Assembly: GCF_019059575.1 (NCBI RefSeq)
Contig: NW_024882789.1
Location: 124,001 to 188,000 of the forward strand
DNA: 64,000 nt
Direction of reading: 5' to 3'
Source of the DNA: Amphibalanus amphitrite
Taxonomy: Eukaryota > Arthropoda > Thecostraca > Balanomorpha > Balanidae
A program made the translations under genes and the position numbers. Below, in pieces: positions 44,301-49,563 of this stretch; within the stretch, counting starts at the first letter, position 1; every line of letters begins with the position of its first letter. The notes under the pieces are model-generated. The model saw only the letters and a program-made list of their open reading frames with translations, did no database searches and was not told where the DNA came from.

Positions 44301-45282
44301 TATCCTCAGGATTCTGAAATCCTTCTCCTCCACGCCGCAACCCCCCTCCGGGCTGGACAGGCAACTTTATCTCATGCGGGCTGCTCCCTTGAAGCGGCAC
44401 CGCTGCTCCTGAGGGAGCGCACCCCGTAGCCGGGTGCAGTGAGTGCCTTGGGGCTGGGTGGCCTGTCCTCTGGACGGGCTCAGCCCCGGCGACTCACTAG
44501 GGTGCCTGCCCAGACCAATGTCTCCCCCTAATTCCTATCATCCTTCCGGCTCTGCAATGGTCTTGTCAGACCGAAAGGGCCTAACCCAACAAAACAAAGC
44601 ACCGGTGCGCGCAACGCACCCTGTCCAAGCAAAATTTTATCATCGATGACCTCTGGTGACATGATCTTTTGCTCTGACCCGATCTAAAATTGGCTGAAGT
44701 ATCTTTTCTTCTTTTTGCTACTTTTGACGCTACTTCGAATACCACTTAAATGCCCAAAGCTGAGTTATAAGAATGATGCTCAATCCCCATTTCCACTCCA
44801 ACAGGGCTTGAGAGTCTAAGCATTCCTGTGGGGCACGGGCTAACAATGACTATCTCATAATCATTGTGGCCATGAACATCTACTGCCATTCATTAACACC
44901 GGTTTCGCTGCGCTGAGCGGTGGCCGTCCCGTTTGTTGGATTCTACAGCTGGCTGGCGGAAGCGTTACCGGCCGCCCGTCCACCGCCCGCGGGCCGGACC
45001 GAGCGGTCCCGCTGACCCTACCTGACCTGAGCCCGGCGCGATATGGGACGGGCAGACGGGGGTTCGGCTCAGCGAAGGCAGCGCCCACTGGTGCTGGGGA
45101 CTTTTTTAATAGACCTACTGTACACACATATTACCTGAGTAAGCAGTCACTGATCCTTTGGTACATTTTCGCCACTGAGTGCCGTCCTTCTCTTGCAGGG
45201 CGTGTATTTGCTCAAGTTCGACAACTCGTACAGCCTGTGGCGTGCTAAGACGCTCTACTACCGGGTTTTCTACACAAGATGA
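2239..45282 (+). CDS. ACBD3: ACBD3 / GCP60-like Golgi protein, 11 coding exons
   Basis: Golgi-resident acyl-CoA-binding-domain protein 3. In animals it anchors to the Golgi through giantin and recruits partners including PI4-kinase beta. Joining 2239-2329, 2946-3087, 5940-6080, 8941-9036, 18466-18553, 26842-27013, 29883-30005, 30623-30747, 32058-32229, 33005-33129 and 45199-45282 gives 1359 nt (452 aa) with every junction in phase. Domains: acyl-CoA-binding ~12-110 (motifs [43 protein letters not shown]), charged helix ~110-165, QYPGNPEQ then Gln-rich ~186-235, GOLD ~290-452 ([36 protein letters not shown]). The ATG at 2239 was chosen because an in-frame TGA lies at 2215. Human ACBD3 has 528 residues; this one lacks most of the Pro-rich N-terminal extension. 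The gene spans 43 kb because its introns are filled with mobile elements. Confidence 0.95.
2946..3087 (+). CDS. ACBD3: ACBD3 coding exon 2
   Basis: Acceptor TTCACAG at 2945 and donor AG|GTACGG at 3088. It carries the core of the acyl-CoA-binding domain: [17 protein letters not shown], then [13 protein letters not shown] and [10 protein letters not shown]. The join to exon 1 restores the Glu codon of FYKEKEGK, matching the family's FFKEKDGK. Confidence 0.95.
3495..5819. mobile_element. hAT-like element with internal minisatellite
   Basis: The element is bounded by an exact 8-bp duplication TAACTCGG (3487-3494 and 5820-5827). Its ends are CAGTGGCGGATCCAGG on the left and CTGGATCCGCCCCTG on the right, with GGGGAGGGCAAAA just inside both. 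CAG...CTG ends plus an 8-bp duplication are hAT hallmarks. I recognise no transposase, so it is non-autonomous. It fills most of ACBD3 intron 2. Confidence 0.85.
3990..5400 (+). repeat. Degenerate ~23-bp GGGCCC-rich minisatellite
   Basis: Words such as CTCTGAGGGCCCCACGACGG recur every ~22-30 bp with many point changes and short insertions, more decayed toward the right. The same unit is found in two other hAT-like elements in this window. Confidence 0.75.
5940..6080 (+). CDS. ACBD3: ACBD3 coding exon 3
   Basis: Acceptor CCATCAG at 5939 and donor AG|GTAAGG. It encodes [20 protein letters not shown] and the end of the acyl-CoA-binding domain, then begins the charged helix ([13 protein letters not shown]). 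Confidence 0.95.
6081..8940. other. ACBD3: ACBD3 intron 3, no clear element
   Basis: 2.9 kb between exons 3 and 4. I see only homopolymer-rich patches (C-run near 6841-6857, G-run near 7718-7733) and no bounded mobile element or conserved reading frame. Confidence 0.5.
8941..9036 (+). CDS. ACBD3: ACBD3 coding exon 4 (charged coiled coil)
   Basis: Acceptor TTCCCAG at 8940 and donor AA|GTAAGA. It encodes [20 protein letters not shown] and REL-type heptads, the charged helix typical of ACBD3 between the two domains. Confidence 0.9.
9063..11256. mobile_element. piggyBac-like TTAA element, family A, interrupted
   Basis: Starts TTAACCCTCGCGGGCCCGGG and ends GGGCCCGGCCGGGTTAA. Just inside the left end is a G-run-CGTTTTTCG-C-run palindrome. 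It matches the element at 42566-43755 over its whole length except for a 1-kb insertion at 10115-11116. There is no transposase frame. The interior has many TGACCT/AGGTCA words. Confidence 0.85.
10115..11116. mobile_element. piggyBac-like TTAA element, family B, nested
   Basis: Flanked by TTAA at 10115-10118 and 11113-11116, with perfect inverted ends CCCTATTCCTGGCGGG and CCCGCCAGGAATAGGG. Subterminal palindromes are G-run-CCTCAGGAG-C-run (left) and G-run-CCGAATCGG-C-run (right). Part of the interior matches the element at 16468-17664, so they share a family despite different ends. Confidence 0.85.
11253..12480. mobile_element. piggyBac-like TTAA element, family D
   Basis: Starts TTAACCCTCGCCATGCGAGG and ends CGCCGGGCGAGGTTTAA. 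It abuts the preceding element and shares the TTAA at 11253-11256. Left palindrome GGGGGGTTGGTACGACCCCC; right G-run-TGCATCAACGCA-C-run. No coding capacity. Confidence 0.7.
12481..13491. other. ACBD3: ACBD3 intron 4 sequence, nothing recognised
   Basis: I see no gene, splice-flanked conserved frame or bounded element. The first 18 bases contain AATAGGCAGGTAT, the exact reverse complement of 9052-9064 on the far side of the two preceding elements. Confidence 0.5.
13492..14700. mobile_element. piggyBac-like TTAA element, family C
   Basis: TTAA at 13492-13495 and 14697-14700. Left palindrome G-run-AATTTTTTT-GCCCC; right G-run-CAAAAAATG-C-run. The interior aligns with 25261-26409 and, in reverse, with 27894-29058. 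It has many TGACCT words and no transposase. Confidence 0.85.
14701..16467. other. ACBD3: ACBD3 intron 4 sequence, simple repeats only
   Basis: Begins with short repeats of TTAGCATA (14698-14750). It includes a GC-rich patch (14760-15010) of unknown origin and a GT run followed by T and G runs (15122-15153). No coding exon recognised. Confidence 0.5.
16468..17664. mobile_element. piggyBac-like TTAA element, family B
   Basis: TTAA at 16468-16471 and 17661-17664, ends CCCGCGCCCTGC... and ...CCGGGCACGGG. Left palindrome GGGGGGTGTTTGAACACCCC; right G-run-TGTTCAAACA-C-run, so the core is the same at both ends. This is the best intact reference copy of its family here. Confidence 0.85.
17665..18465. 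other. ACBD3: ACBD3 intron 4, final part
   Basis: Nothing recognised apart from the polypyrimidine tract and acceptor that end at 18465. Confidence 0.5.
18466..18553 (+). CDS. ACBD3: ACBD3 coding exon 5
   Basis: Acceptor TTCTCCAG at 18465 and donor CAG|GTCAGT. It encodes [20 protein letters not shown] then QQYPGNPEQ, close to the vertebrate QFQQYAAQQYPGNYEQ segment. Confidence 0.95.
18554..19859. other. ACBD3: ACBD3 intron 5, first part
   Basis: Contains a G-run at 18601-18614 and no recognisable element or gene. The 8-bp target duplication GTCCTATA of the next element occupies 19852-19859. Confidence 0.5.
19860..21923. mobile_element. hAT-like element with internal minisatellite
   Basis: Exact 8-bp duplication GTCCTATA at 19852-19859 and 21924-21931. 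Left end CAGGGGTGTCGTTTTCC, right end CAAAACGACGCCCCTG. ATTGGTAGGGCYC occurs once near the left end and three times near the right end, the last copy closing into GGGCTCGGGCCCTACC. An internal hAT-like terminus CAGTGGCGTAGCC at 21208 introduces the minisatellite. No transposase recognised. Confidence 0.85.
21208..21740 (+). repeat. ~23-bp minisatellite inside hAT-like element
   Basis: Units such as ACTGTGCAGGTCCCACACCGGCG and CCTCTGAAAGCCCCACACATGTG (each quoted once as an example) recur with a period close to 23 bp. They begin after the internal CAGTGGCGTAGCC word. Confidence 0.75.
21932..22989. other. Region upstream of the gustatory receptor
   Basis: About 1 kb of intron 5 between the hAT-like element and the receptor start. 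It must hold the receptor's promoter if that gene is transcribed on its own. I see no convincing core promoter. An in-frame TGA at 22933-22935 closes the receptor frame upstream. Confidence 0.45.
22990..24477 (+). CDS. Insect-type gustatory receptor (single exon)
   Basis: Putative chemosensory cation-channel subunit of the insect gustatory/odorant receptor superfamily, in the plasma membrane of sensory neurons. It has 495 residues from the ATG at 22990; a longer frame would need a TTG start at 22936, directly after a TGA. Seven hydrophobic segments: ~38-58, 63-87, 120-141, 169-200, 365-388, 393-414, 474-492. The last contains TYFVILVQ (483-490), the TY-x5-Q signature of gustatory receptors. 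Segment 2 ends in eight Leu and then five Arg, which places that loop in the cytosol and fits the inverted topology. The second cytosolic loop (~201-364) is long and charged. No intron is visible. It lies within ACBD3 intron 5, same strand. The family call is firm; the ligand is unknown. Confidence 0.85.
   Translation: MWCHSRVLRLVLSVCSLITLSGLHVDGRHSPPLWRALRIWPLLLTIVTTAGNTASLLTAPSAGELLYGAVYGLAAYHALLLLLLLLRRRRRLHALLRRAAALEAATALCGRPSDFVRFQRGAVAIAVLSVTTVCVWSASLFSGAKPWQHPNYLFPMWVPAALQTPDWFNAIVGLQVLAVVASFAYQSVFDAVLIGLLDSAALGMERLDRYTKRYVTREDTLGRDGASLASELKVRPADDLVDSGPDEKLEVEALDQGPVHLSAASAADNIGSQKDPADFASMFVKPRPSDARKGLWLHHPEICPIPDIERGSAGPTSAAVGDTLSAALRDPAGDLETGLERLSEAYRALHGLASEAAEFCSVPTLSLHASVTAVLLVGVYVTINLFIAGGPGAILRISLIIFLTLNTLRVAFVSSAGSRLQTCGERLTTTLVGARWPHRLSPGVRHALQMLVEQTRLPPSFHGGGLFIVRKETMLSMMSFVLTYFVILVQMIRTE
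24478..25260. other. Receptor 3' flank
   Basis: Non-coding. It holds a short TTATC run (about 24737-24768) and a hairpin at 25120-25146. I find no canonical AATAAA soon after the receptor stop; only the variant GATAAA near 25090. Confidence 0.4.
25120..25146. repeat. Perfect 11-bp hairpin
   Basis: Arms 25120-25130 (AGTCCAAGCTC) and 25136-25146 are exact reverse complements around the loop TGCAT. It sits about 640 nt after the receptor stop codon. Its role is unknown. Confidence 0.6.
25261..26409. mobile_element. piggyBac-like TTAA element, family C
   Basis: TTAA at 25261-25264; the right target copy has decayed to TTAG (26406-26409). Ends CCCGCGCCCCGTAGGG and CCCTAAGGGGCGCGGG are inverted with one difference. 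The interior aligns with 13492-14700. The right palindrome is eroded (GGGGGGCCGAAACGCCTCCC). Confidence 0.8.
26410..26841. other. ACBD3: ACBD3 intron 5, final part
   Basis: Nothing recognised apart from the acceptor ATTTCAG that ends at 26841. Confidence 0.5.
26842..27013 (+). CDS. ACBD3: ACBD3 coding exon 6 (Gln-rich)
   Basis: Acceptor TATTTCAG at 26841 and donor CAG|GTGATA. It encodes [20 protein letters not shown] followed by a Gln/Arg/Glu-rich stretch. In the family the matching helices bind PI4-kinase beta. The CAG/CAA mix makes this a candidate for length polymorphism. Confidence 0.95.
27014..27893. other. ACBD3: ACBD3 intron 6, first part
   Basis: Nothing recognised; no bounded element or conserved frame. 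Confidence 0.5.
27894..29058. mobile_element. piggyBac-like TTAA element, family C, reversed
   Basis: Starts TTAACCCGCGCCCCGTTGGG and ends in ACGGGGCGAGGGGTAAAA, a decayed right end. The terminal word CGCCCCGTTGGG is duplicated at the left (27903 and 27930). Left palindrome G-run-CATTTTG-C-run; right GGGGGGCCAAAATGGTCCCC. The interior is the reverse complement of the 25261-26409 type. Confidence 0.8.
28364..28383 (+). promoter_or_regulatory. Two overlapping TCAAGGTCA half-sites
   Basis: TCAAGGTCA occurs at 28364-28372 and 28375-28383 within a mobile element. This is the extended half-site bound by FTZ-F1/ERR-type monomeric nuclear receptors. Binding is not shown; the site is one example of the dense AGGTCA content of these elements. 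Confidence 0.35.
29059..29882. other. ACBD3: ACBD3 intron 6, final part
   Basis: Nothing recognised before the acceptor TTTATTACAG. Confidence 0.5.
29883..30005 (+). CDS. ACBD3: ACBD3 coding exon 7 (linker)
   Basis: Acceptor TTTATTACAG at 29882 and donor GACG|GTGAGC. It encodes a Ser/Thr/Asp-rich, probably disordered linker ([17 protein letters not shown], then [15 protein letters not shown]). Conservation is weak here, as expected; the call rests on splice signals and phase. Confidence 0.8.
30006..30622. other. ACBD3: ACBD3 intron 7
   Basis: 617 nt, nothing recognised except splice signals. Confidence 0.6.
30623..30747 (+). CDS. ACBD3: ACBD3 coding exon 8 (start of GOLD)
   Basis: Acceptor GTGCTTCAG at 30622 and donor ACG|GTAGGT. 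It encodes [20 protein letters not shown] and TVGQGQVVT; the family has MWTRPQIKDFK and TVGRGEVVT here. Confidence 0.92.
30748..32057. other. ACBD3: ACBD3 intron 8
   Basis: 1.3 kb. Apart from a short tandem repeat (30871-31003) nothing is recognised. A pyrimidine-rich run precedes the acceptor CCCGCAG. Confidence 0.6.
30871..31003 (+). repeat. 44-bp tandem repeat, three copies
   Basis: Two near-identical 44-bp units starting CCCGACCTAGCCTCTCGGA, followed by a more diverged third (CCGATCTCGCCCCTGTCGGA). They lie in ACBD3 intron 8. Confidence 0.7.
32058..32229 (+). CDS. ACBD3: ACBD3 coding exon 9 (GOLD core)
   Basis: Acceptor CCCGCAG at 32057 and donor GGAG|GTGAGT. It encodes [21 protein letters not shown] and an acidic tail ([15 protein letters not shown]). 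This is the best-conserved part of the protein. Confidence 0.96.
32230..33004. other. ACBD3: ACBD3 intron 9
   Basis: 775 nt, nothing recognised apart from splice signals. Confidence 0.6.
33005..33129 (+). CDS. ACBD3: ACBD3 coding exon 10
   Basis: Acceptor CCCACCAG at 33004 and donor GAG|GTGCGC. It encodes [24 protein letters not shown], matching the family's [19 protein letters not shown]. Confidence 0.95.
33130..33608. other. ACBD3: ACBD3 intron 10, first part
   Basis: Holds words such as TTCGCTCCATCATCCGGA and GCTCCATCAGCCGGA that recur imperfectly at 33217-33291. No gene recognised. Confidence 0.5.
33890..34330 (-). pseudogene. Decayed Tc1/mariner-like transposase
   Basis: Read on the minus strand, short patches resemble the catalytic half of Tc1/mariner transposases. 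[11 protein letters not shown] (~34090-34125) corresponds to the family's N-T-E-Y-Y-x-x-N-I-L segment. A patch at ~33900-33945 is alignable at DNA level with the usual F-W-P-P-N-S-P-D-L-N-P motif. Several stop codons and frame changes interrupt it and no intact catalytic acid is certain. The enclosing element has 28-bp TA-flanked ends, which supports the reading. It lies within ACBD3 intron 10, opposite to the host gene. Family assignment is moderately sure; exact limits are not. Confidence 0.45.
34762..35692. mobile_element. piggyBac-like TTAA element, nested in Tc1 relic
   Basis: TTAA at 34762-34765 and 35689-35692; inverted ends CCCGCGAGTTGCTGGGG and CCCAGCAACTGCCGGG. Left palindrome G-run-CGTTAAACG-CCCC, right GGGGGCGTTTAACGCCCCC: same core at both ends. 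The right C-run is about 17 nt long. Confidence 0.85.
35945..36518 (-). pseudogene. 5'-truncated LINE ORF2 3' end
   Basis: C-terminal part of a non-LTR retrotransposon polyprotein. On the minus strand the frame starts with [10 protein letters not shown], the end of an RNase H-like domain (family motif G-N-E-x-A-D-x-L-A-K). An in-frame TAG precedes it at about 36512. It continues to [20 protein letters not shown] and a Cys/His cluster ([25 protein letters not shown]), the usual C-terminal knuckle of R1/Jockey-like LINEs. The frame ends at 36016; the rest is likely 3' untranslated sequence. It starts about 50 bp beyond the right end of the Tc1 element. Dead copy, probably truncated on integration. 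Confidence 0.75.
36519..37084. other. ACBD3: ACBD3 intron 10, unassigned
   Basis: AT-rich sequence in which I recognise nothing. Confidence 0.5.
37085..37936 (+). repeat. 852-bp tandem duplication, copy 1
   Basis: Begins TGCACTAAATCCCCACCG and ends CAGTCACTCTAT. The following 852 bp repeat it with no difference that I can see. It contains a 36-38-bp minisatellite (CTCTCCACTCGTCCGGCTAT units, 37376-37545) and a GC-rich part. No recognised protein. Confidence 0.9.
37376..37545 (+). repeat. 36-38-bp minisatellite within the duplication
   Basis: Four and a half units of CTCTCCACTCGTCCGGCTAT plus TGTTGTTAACTCT with small length changes. The second copy is at 38228-38397. Confidence 0.8.
37937..38788 (+). 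repeat. 852-bp tandem duplication, copy 2
   Basis: Directly adjacent to copy 1, offset exactly 852 bp. Lack of divergence means either a very recent duplication or an assembly artefact. Confidence 0.9.
38789..39088. other. ACBD3: ACBD3 intron 10, unassigned
   Basis: Short repeats of TCAATC-like words near 38788-38825, otherwise nothing recognised. Confidence 0.4.
39681..40497. mobile_element. piggyBac-like family D fragment
   Basis: Left end TTAACCCTCGCCGGCCGAG. The right part contains CGCTCGTTTTTTTCCGCGAG, the reverse complement of a word just inside family D ends. The right TTAA end is not clear. Confidence 0.5.
40498..41388. mobile_element. MITE with 16-bp perfect inverted ends
   Basis: CCAGAATTGGAGGATC at 40498-40513 is exactly inverted at 41373-41388. 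No target duplication is evident. The interior is non-coding. Confidence 0.65.
42566..43755. mobile_element. piggyBac-like TTAA element, family A, uninterrupted
   Basis: TTAA at 42566-42569 and 43752-43755. Ends CCCTCGCGGGCCCGGG and GGGCCCGGCCGGG. Left palindrome G-run-CGTTTTTCG-CCCC, right G-run-CGAAAAACG-C-run. It matches 9063-11256 closely but lacks that copy's 1-kb insertion, so it serves as an empty site. Confidence 0.9.
43975..44597. mobile_element. MITE with long inverted ends
   Basis: The left arm (GTTAGGTTAGGCTCTTTCGG ...) and the reversed right arm (GGGTTAGGCCCTTTCGGTC ...) are alignable for about 90 bp, including GGAATTAGGGGGAGACA in both. The GC-rich interior is non-coding. Limits are good to a few bases. 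Confidence 0.75.
44844..45198. other. ACBD3: End of ACBD3 intron 10
   Basis: Contains the GC-rich right end of the TA-flanked element (to 45120), then a pyrimidine tract and the acceptor TCTCTTGCAG. Confidence 0.5.
45199..45282 (+). CDS. ACBD3: ACBD3 coding exon 11 (C-terminus)
   Basis: Acceptor TCTCTTGCAG at 45198. It encodes [27 protein letters not shown] and stops at TGA 45280-45282. It is separated from exon 10 by a 12-kb intron made largely of nested mobile elements. Confidence 0.96.
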   Translation, partial: GVYLLKFDNSYSLWRAKTLYYRVFYTR

Positions 45283-47057
45283 GACCGACAAGGCTACTGT
45301 GTATCTCGTGGCCTAGAATTGCTGTAGCAGCAATGTTATTTCCGGTAGAAATGTATCAGCACTGTCGTTAGAAGCACGGCAGCATTGCTTTTAATCGATG
45401 CCTAAACATATGTGCCCTAGGGATGATAATGTGTCATTAGGTTCGATTTGTCAGGTCCTGTCTGTCCAAAATGTCCAAAATGACCTGTCTGGAACAGGTC
45501 ATTTTGCAGTCTATCCGCATCGTTGAGATGGACATTGGACACGTTTAAGCACTTATCTGTCATCCTATCGCATAAGCAATTGTTGTGCTAACCACATTAG
45601 TTAGTGTGGAAAGTTTGAGCGCTTAATTTTTTGTTGGTCACCGTGACTTGGTAGCTGACCCAGGTCCACGATGTTCTTATGTGTGGAAATTTATGATAAG
45701 AGTGCCACGCTGAATTGTTTGTGATATTCACCAGAAAAACTTATATGAAGTGGTGAAATTGTCCTATGTAACAACAAAGACTGATTATTTAAGTATTTAT
45801 CTGTCTATATAGCAACTCGCACAGTCGTTTGAAGTCACTCGGTTTGACAACGGTGGTGATTTTTCTGATTTATGTTATGATATTCGCCTCTATCCGTTCC
45901 TGTCTCATTCTCTCCGATTACTCAATAGTTTGTCTACATTGTTACTCATGATTGGCCAGTACTCTCATGCATTCGTTCTTTCTTTCAGCCATATATTAGT
46001 CATTGGAAATGGATATTGTACACCGGACAGTTGCGTCTTCTGACCGTTGTTGGGCCGCGTGCAGCGTACACAGCTTGCGAAACATCTGACCGGTTTTGTC
46101 GGGTTCTGGGTGTGCGTGTTTGGGTGAGGGGTGGCAGCGTCCTGTTCTGCGTAACTCTCGGCACTCATTGGTTGGTCGAGGGCACGTCTGGCATGGTATC
46201 CAGGTCGTTCTCCACTGCTATAGAGAGGCTGCTCGAGGCTCCGGTGTGCTGTATTACTAGGTTTCGAGGCCAAGTGACGGTCTGATGTTGCGACCTTAAA
46301 CAGTACCTTGGGCTGGTGTGTCAGAAAACGCCAGTGTGTGAGCGTCTTCAGAGGCTGGTGCTTTTTGAACTCCATAGTGTTATTAACTTTGTTGTTCGTT
46401 TGTTGTAATTGTTTCGGGGCCTTGTTACTGGTTATAGCTTCGGATATGATGAATATATTTAATAATTCCGTAAGGACCAGTAAGGATGACTTCTTTCGGA
46501 TCTGTCGTGACTCAGTGGTTTGTTATTCACAGTTTTGCACAAAATCATGTCAGAATTCAGATAGAAATGGGTTTCTGGAAGGTATGTTTGCAACACATGA
46601 AAAAAAGACACTACTGCAACTCCGGGATGCGCAAAATGGTGCTAAAACCCGTAATCCCGTATATTCCATACTTACAGGCATTCAATAATGAACAAAATCC
46701 GATCGGTAAATAGGTACATACATGCATAAATGACAGTGCATGTACCATCCAAATCTATTCGACCTTCTGTATGACACCGGATATGTTTTACCATAATATG
46801 GTTGACGAATATATGCAAGTACTGTCGAGTTGACGTAATTTATCGCACATTGCCGGGGTATTTTATACTTTTTGTGACTAGAATCGTGTCAACATGTGTA
46901 ATAATATTTGTACCATGGATTATGGATGGGTGTCAACTGGCAAGATCACTGAATTACAGGTCAAGGTCAAAGACCTTGGGTGACCTCGGTTGACTTTTAG
47001 TGTTACGAATTTTTAGAGTAGTTTGCGAACGAATGTCGTAGTTATAATAGCACTCAT
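45283..47057. other. ACBD3 3' untranslated / intergenic sequence
   Basis: Follows the ACBD3 stop. I find no canonical AATAAA, so the transcript end cannot be placed. A strong hairpin lies at 45476-45506. No reading frame here shows family features. Confidence 0.45.
45476..45506 (+). repeat. Perfect 13-bp hairpin in the ACBD3 3' flank
   Basis: Arms CAAAATGACCTGT (45476-45488) and ACAGGTCATTTTG (45494-45506) around the loop CTGGA. It starts 194 nt after the stop codon, so it is probably in the 3' untranslated region. The arms contain AGGTCA in inverted arrangement. Confidence 0.6.
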
Positions 47058-47885
47058 TTAACCCGCGCCGTGCTGATGGTCTGAGTTTTTCATGCAGCGC
47101 TGGGGGATTGTTTTCACGCCCCCCCCCCCCGCTTCTAACTCGGCTCTGGGGCCGCATAGTGACACTCGGTAAGCGGCATTCGAAAGAGCGTCTAAAATAA
47201 TGACGGAAATACTTCGGTCATTGCTAAGGTCAGGTCACCAGAGGCTACCGAAGGTCAACTTTTGTCTATTTCAACGATTTTTTTTTTTTCGAACAAATAT
47301 GCGCAGAACTCGGCAGACAATTAAGTACAGAGTCGCGGCAAAGCGTAGTATTCTACCTACAGCTCTTTCAACGCTCTTTCTGGAATAAGCCGTCAGAAGT
47401 CACCTTTGGTCAACGGTTTAGCCTGAAAAGGGCAAAAATTATAAAAATGGCCGCTTTAACAAATGTTTTTTTTTTCTGCAATAACTTTTGACTCAAGAAA
47501 GACCTGACATTGATTTTGCCAGCATCATGTTCCTGTCGTCGAGACGCGTCGAATGAACAATTATTTGACCTTGAAAGGTCTTTTTGAAAATTTGACTTTA
47601 TGTCAAGGTCATGACCTGACCTGAAAAGGTTATGTCGCATACCTATCAATCGATCCGTATCGTTTAGCTGAACTGAACTAAGGTGTTTTCATCGCTCCAG
47701 TACGTCTTTATCAAAATGTATTTTAACCCTCGCCGGACCTATTGGTTTTCTACATACGCGCCGGCCGAGGGGGGACGTAGGGAGGGGGGTACGGCCCACC
47801 CCCGCAGAAAAAATATGTATATAAGGTGTGCCATTCGCGGAAAATTTGAGGAGGAGGGGGAGGGACGTAACACGGCGCGGGTTAA
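47058..47885. mobile_element. piggyBac-like family B copy, reversed, chimeric right end
   Basis: TTAA at 47058-47061 and 47882-47885; ends CCCGCGCCGTGCTG and ACACGGCGCGGG. The interior up to ~47720 is the reverse complement of 16468-17664. At 47723 a family D end (TTAACCCTCGCCGGACC) starts and runs about 80 bp before the family B-like terminus. Confidence 0.7.
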
Positions 47886-48401
47886 ACTGCCTCTGAAGAT
47901 TAGTTTTGGTGTCTGTGCAATATGCTACGGAGTTGTCAGTGTGGCTTATTCACACCCATTGATAGCCGGCGGGACGCCTGCTGGTTGACCTAACCTGACC
48001 TGTCCCGACCTACTACCCATGCACGAACACATCATCTTTGATAAAAATAAATGCAACATTCAAATCAGAACTTTGAGAAAGTCACAAGAATTTGACTTCA
48101 AGAAGATCAACCAGGTTCCGATTTTCCTTACAATTAGCTATTGGCCTGAACTACATAGAAGGTTAACCAATAACCTATGTAGTACGGGGACCCGCAGTTG
48201 CTACTGTACAGCGACCCTGAGTAAATTGTCCCAGCACCCTCACAGGGAACAACGATAAGCTGTCAGAGGGCACGCACAGAAAACCTCAGCTGCTCTTGTA
48301 CGGGGACCGGCAGTCGATATCAATGTTATCGGTTGTTACTGGACAGGACAGACGGCTAGAGTTGGGGTTAGTGTACAGAAGCAACTGCGGGTCCCCGTAC
48401 C
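47886..48401. other. Intergenic, unassigned
   Basis: Contains GCCGGCGGGACGCCTGCTGG followed by CCTGACCT words, similar to 49508-49555, so it probably derives from an older related element. No bounded ends seen. Confidence 0.35.
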
Positions 48402-49449
48402 TTAACCCTCGCCGCCCGCCGGACCTATTGGTTTTCTACATACGCGCCGGCCGAGGGGGGGGGGGGGGTACGGTCCACCCCCTCGCCGTTTCGCCCCTGG
48501 TGGAGCTAGCGCGTCGCGGAAAAACGAGCGTGTGCGCCGTTACGAGACGCAGAAATTGATACACGATTTTAAGGTCCTAGATCAACCGGTAACCTCTCAG
48601 GTCAGGTCAAGTGCCCCAGGGTACGGTTCCGTTTTTGGCGAATAACTTCGCAAAAAACGGCCGCAGAGCCGTGATTTTGGCAGCATCATGTTCGCCTCGC
48701 TCAGGCGCGTCGAATGATATACTTTTTATTTGGATGAGGTCAACTGTAGGTGTTGATCTCAGGTCACGGTCAGGTCAGCGCCCCCAGGTCACGAAGTTTG
48801 GTCGAAGAAGGTCATGTTGCATATCATTTGATTCGGCAGGTCTCCCTGAGTCCATTGGTGGCTTTCCCGACTCGCTAGCTCAATTTGATCGGGAGTTATT
48901 GACGAAAAACTAATATGACCCTAATGACGTCATAAATGACGTCACACAAGGTCAACATTGCAAAAGTGATGCATCTAACCTTACAAGGAGTGCATCAAAT
49001 CACGATTCTGTGTGCTTGAGATAGCTGGAGATCGTTCTCGGCGCCAGAATAGCAGTTTTCATTTTTTCCCCATTGACAGGTACAATGGTGATTGGTGAGG
49101 TCACGAAAATGACCTGACCTCATATGACCTTTAGGAAAAATCTGAGATATACAAGTTATGAGACTCGTAATGGATACTAGATCTTGCACGTTTCATTCCC
49201 CTGTGACAGCTCCTCTGGCAGTGAGGTCGCTGCGAAGTTGCGACATCTGAAGACCTTGCAGGGGTTCACTTATGACGTCATAGGTCAGTGACCTGACGTG
49301 ACCTAAAAATGCGGTTGGTGTAAAAAAAATTCGGCTTGAATCAAAGATCAGATATGCGCAAAGTTTCAGCTCCCTGTCGCCAGCGTGTTTGGAGCTATCG
49401 CGAAAAAAAAAAACTATTGGGGGACTCCCCCTCGGCCGGCGATGGTTAA
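48402..49449. mobile_element. piggyBac-like TTAA element, family D
   Basis: TTAA at 48402-48405 and 49446-49449. Left end CCCTCGCCGCCCGCCGG with G-run-TACGGTCCA-CCCCC; right GGGGGACTCCCCCTCGGCCG and CGGCGATGG before TTAA. The interior includes TGACGTCATAAATGACGTCA and many AGGTCA words. Confidence 0.8.
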
Positions 49450-49563
49450 AATTAGGCGCCGTGTATTGCAAAGCTTTCGATGACCGTTAGCCTAAGCATT
49501 TACTATGGATCGCCGGCGGGACGTCTCCGATGGTTGACCTCACCTGACCTGACTCGGTGAGCT

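Larger units (their letters stand above)
41430..44843. mobile_element. Old piggyBac-like family B copy, twice interrupted
   Basis: Segments around 41580-41700, 42480-42565, 43756-43960 and 44640-44843 align in order with 16468-17664 and end in GGGCACGGGCTAA, a decayed terminus. It was split by a family A element (42566-43755) and a long-ended MITE (43975-44597). The left limit is approximate. A block at 41830-42230 has no counterpart in the reference copy and is unassigned. Confidence 0.65.
39089..45120. mobile_element. TA-flanked element inflated by nested insertions
   Basis: Left end CAGTAGGTCTACTAAAAAAG and right end (reverse) CAGTAGGTCTATTAAAAAAG, each followed by TCCCC and GC-rich sequence sharing GCCGAACCCCC. 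TA flanks both (39087-39088, 45121-45122). Removing the insertions listed between them leaves about 0.9 kb, a normal MITE size. Two unrelated solo ends are the alternative. The right end is 78 bp before ACBD3 exon 11. Confidence 0.5.

Noticed and set aside
46016..46690. Frames downstream of ACBD3
   Set aside because: No family features, no start context or splice pattern; more likely 3' untranslated or intergenic sequence.
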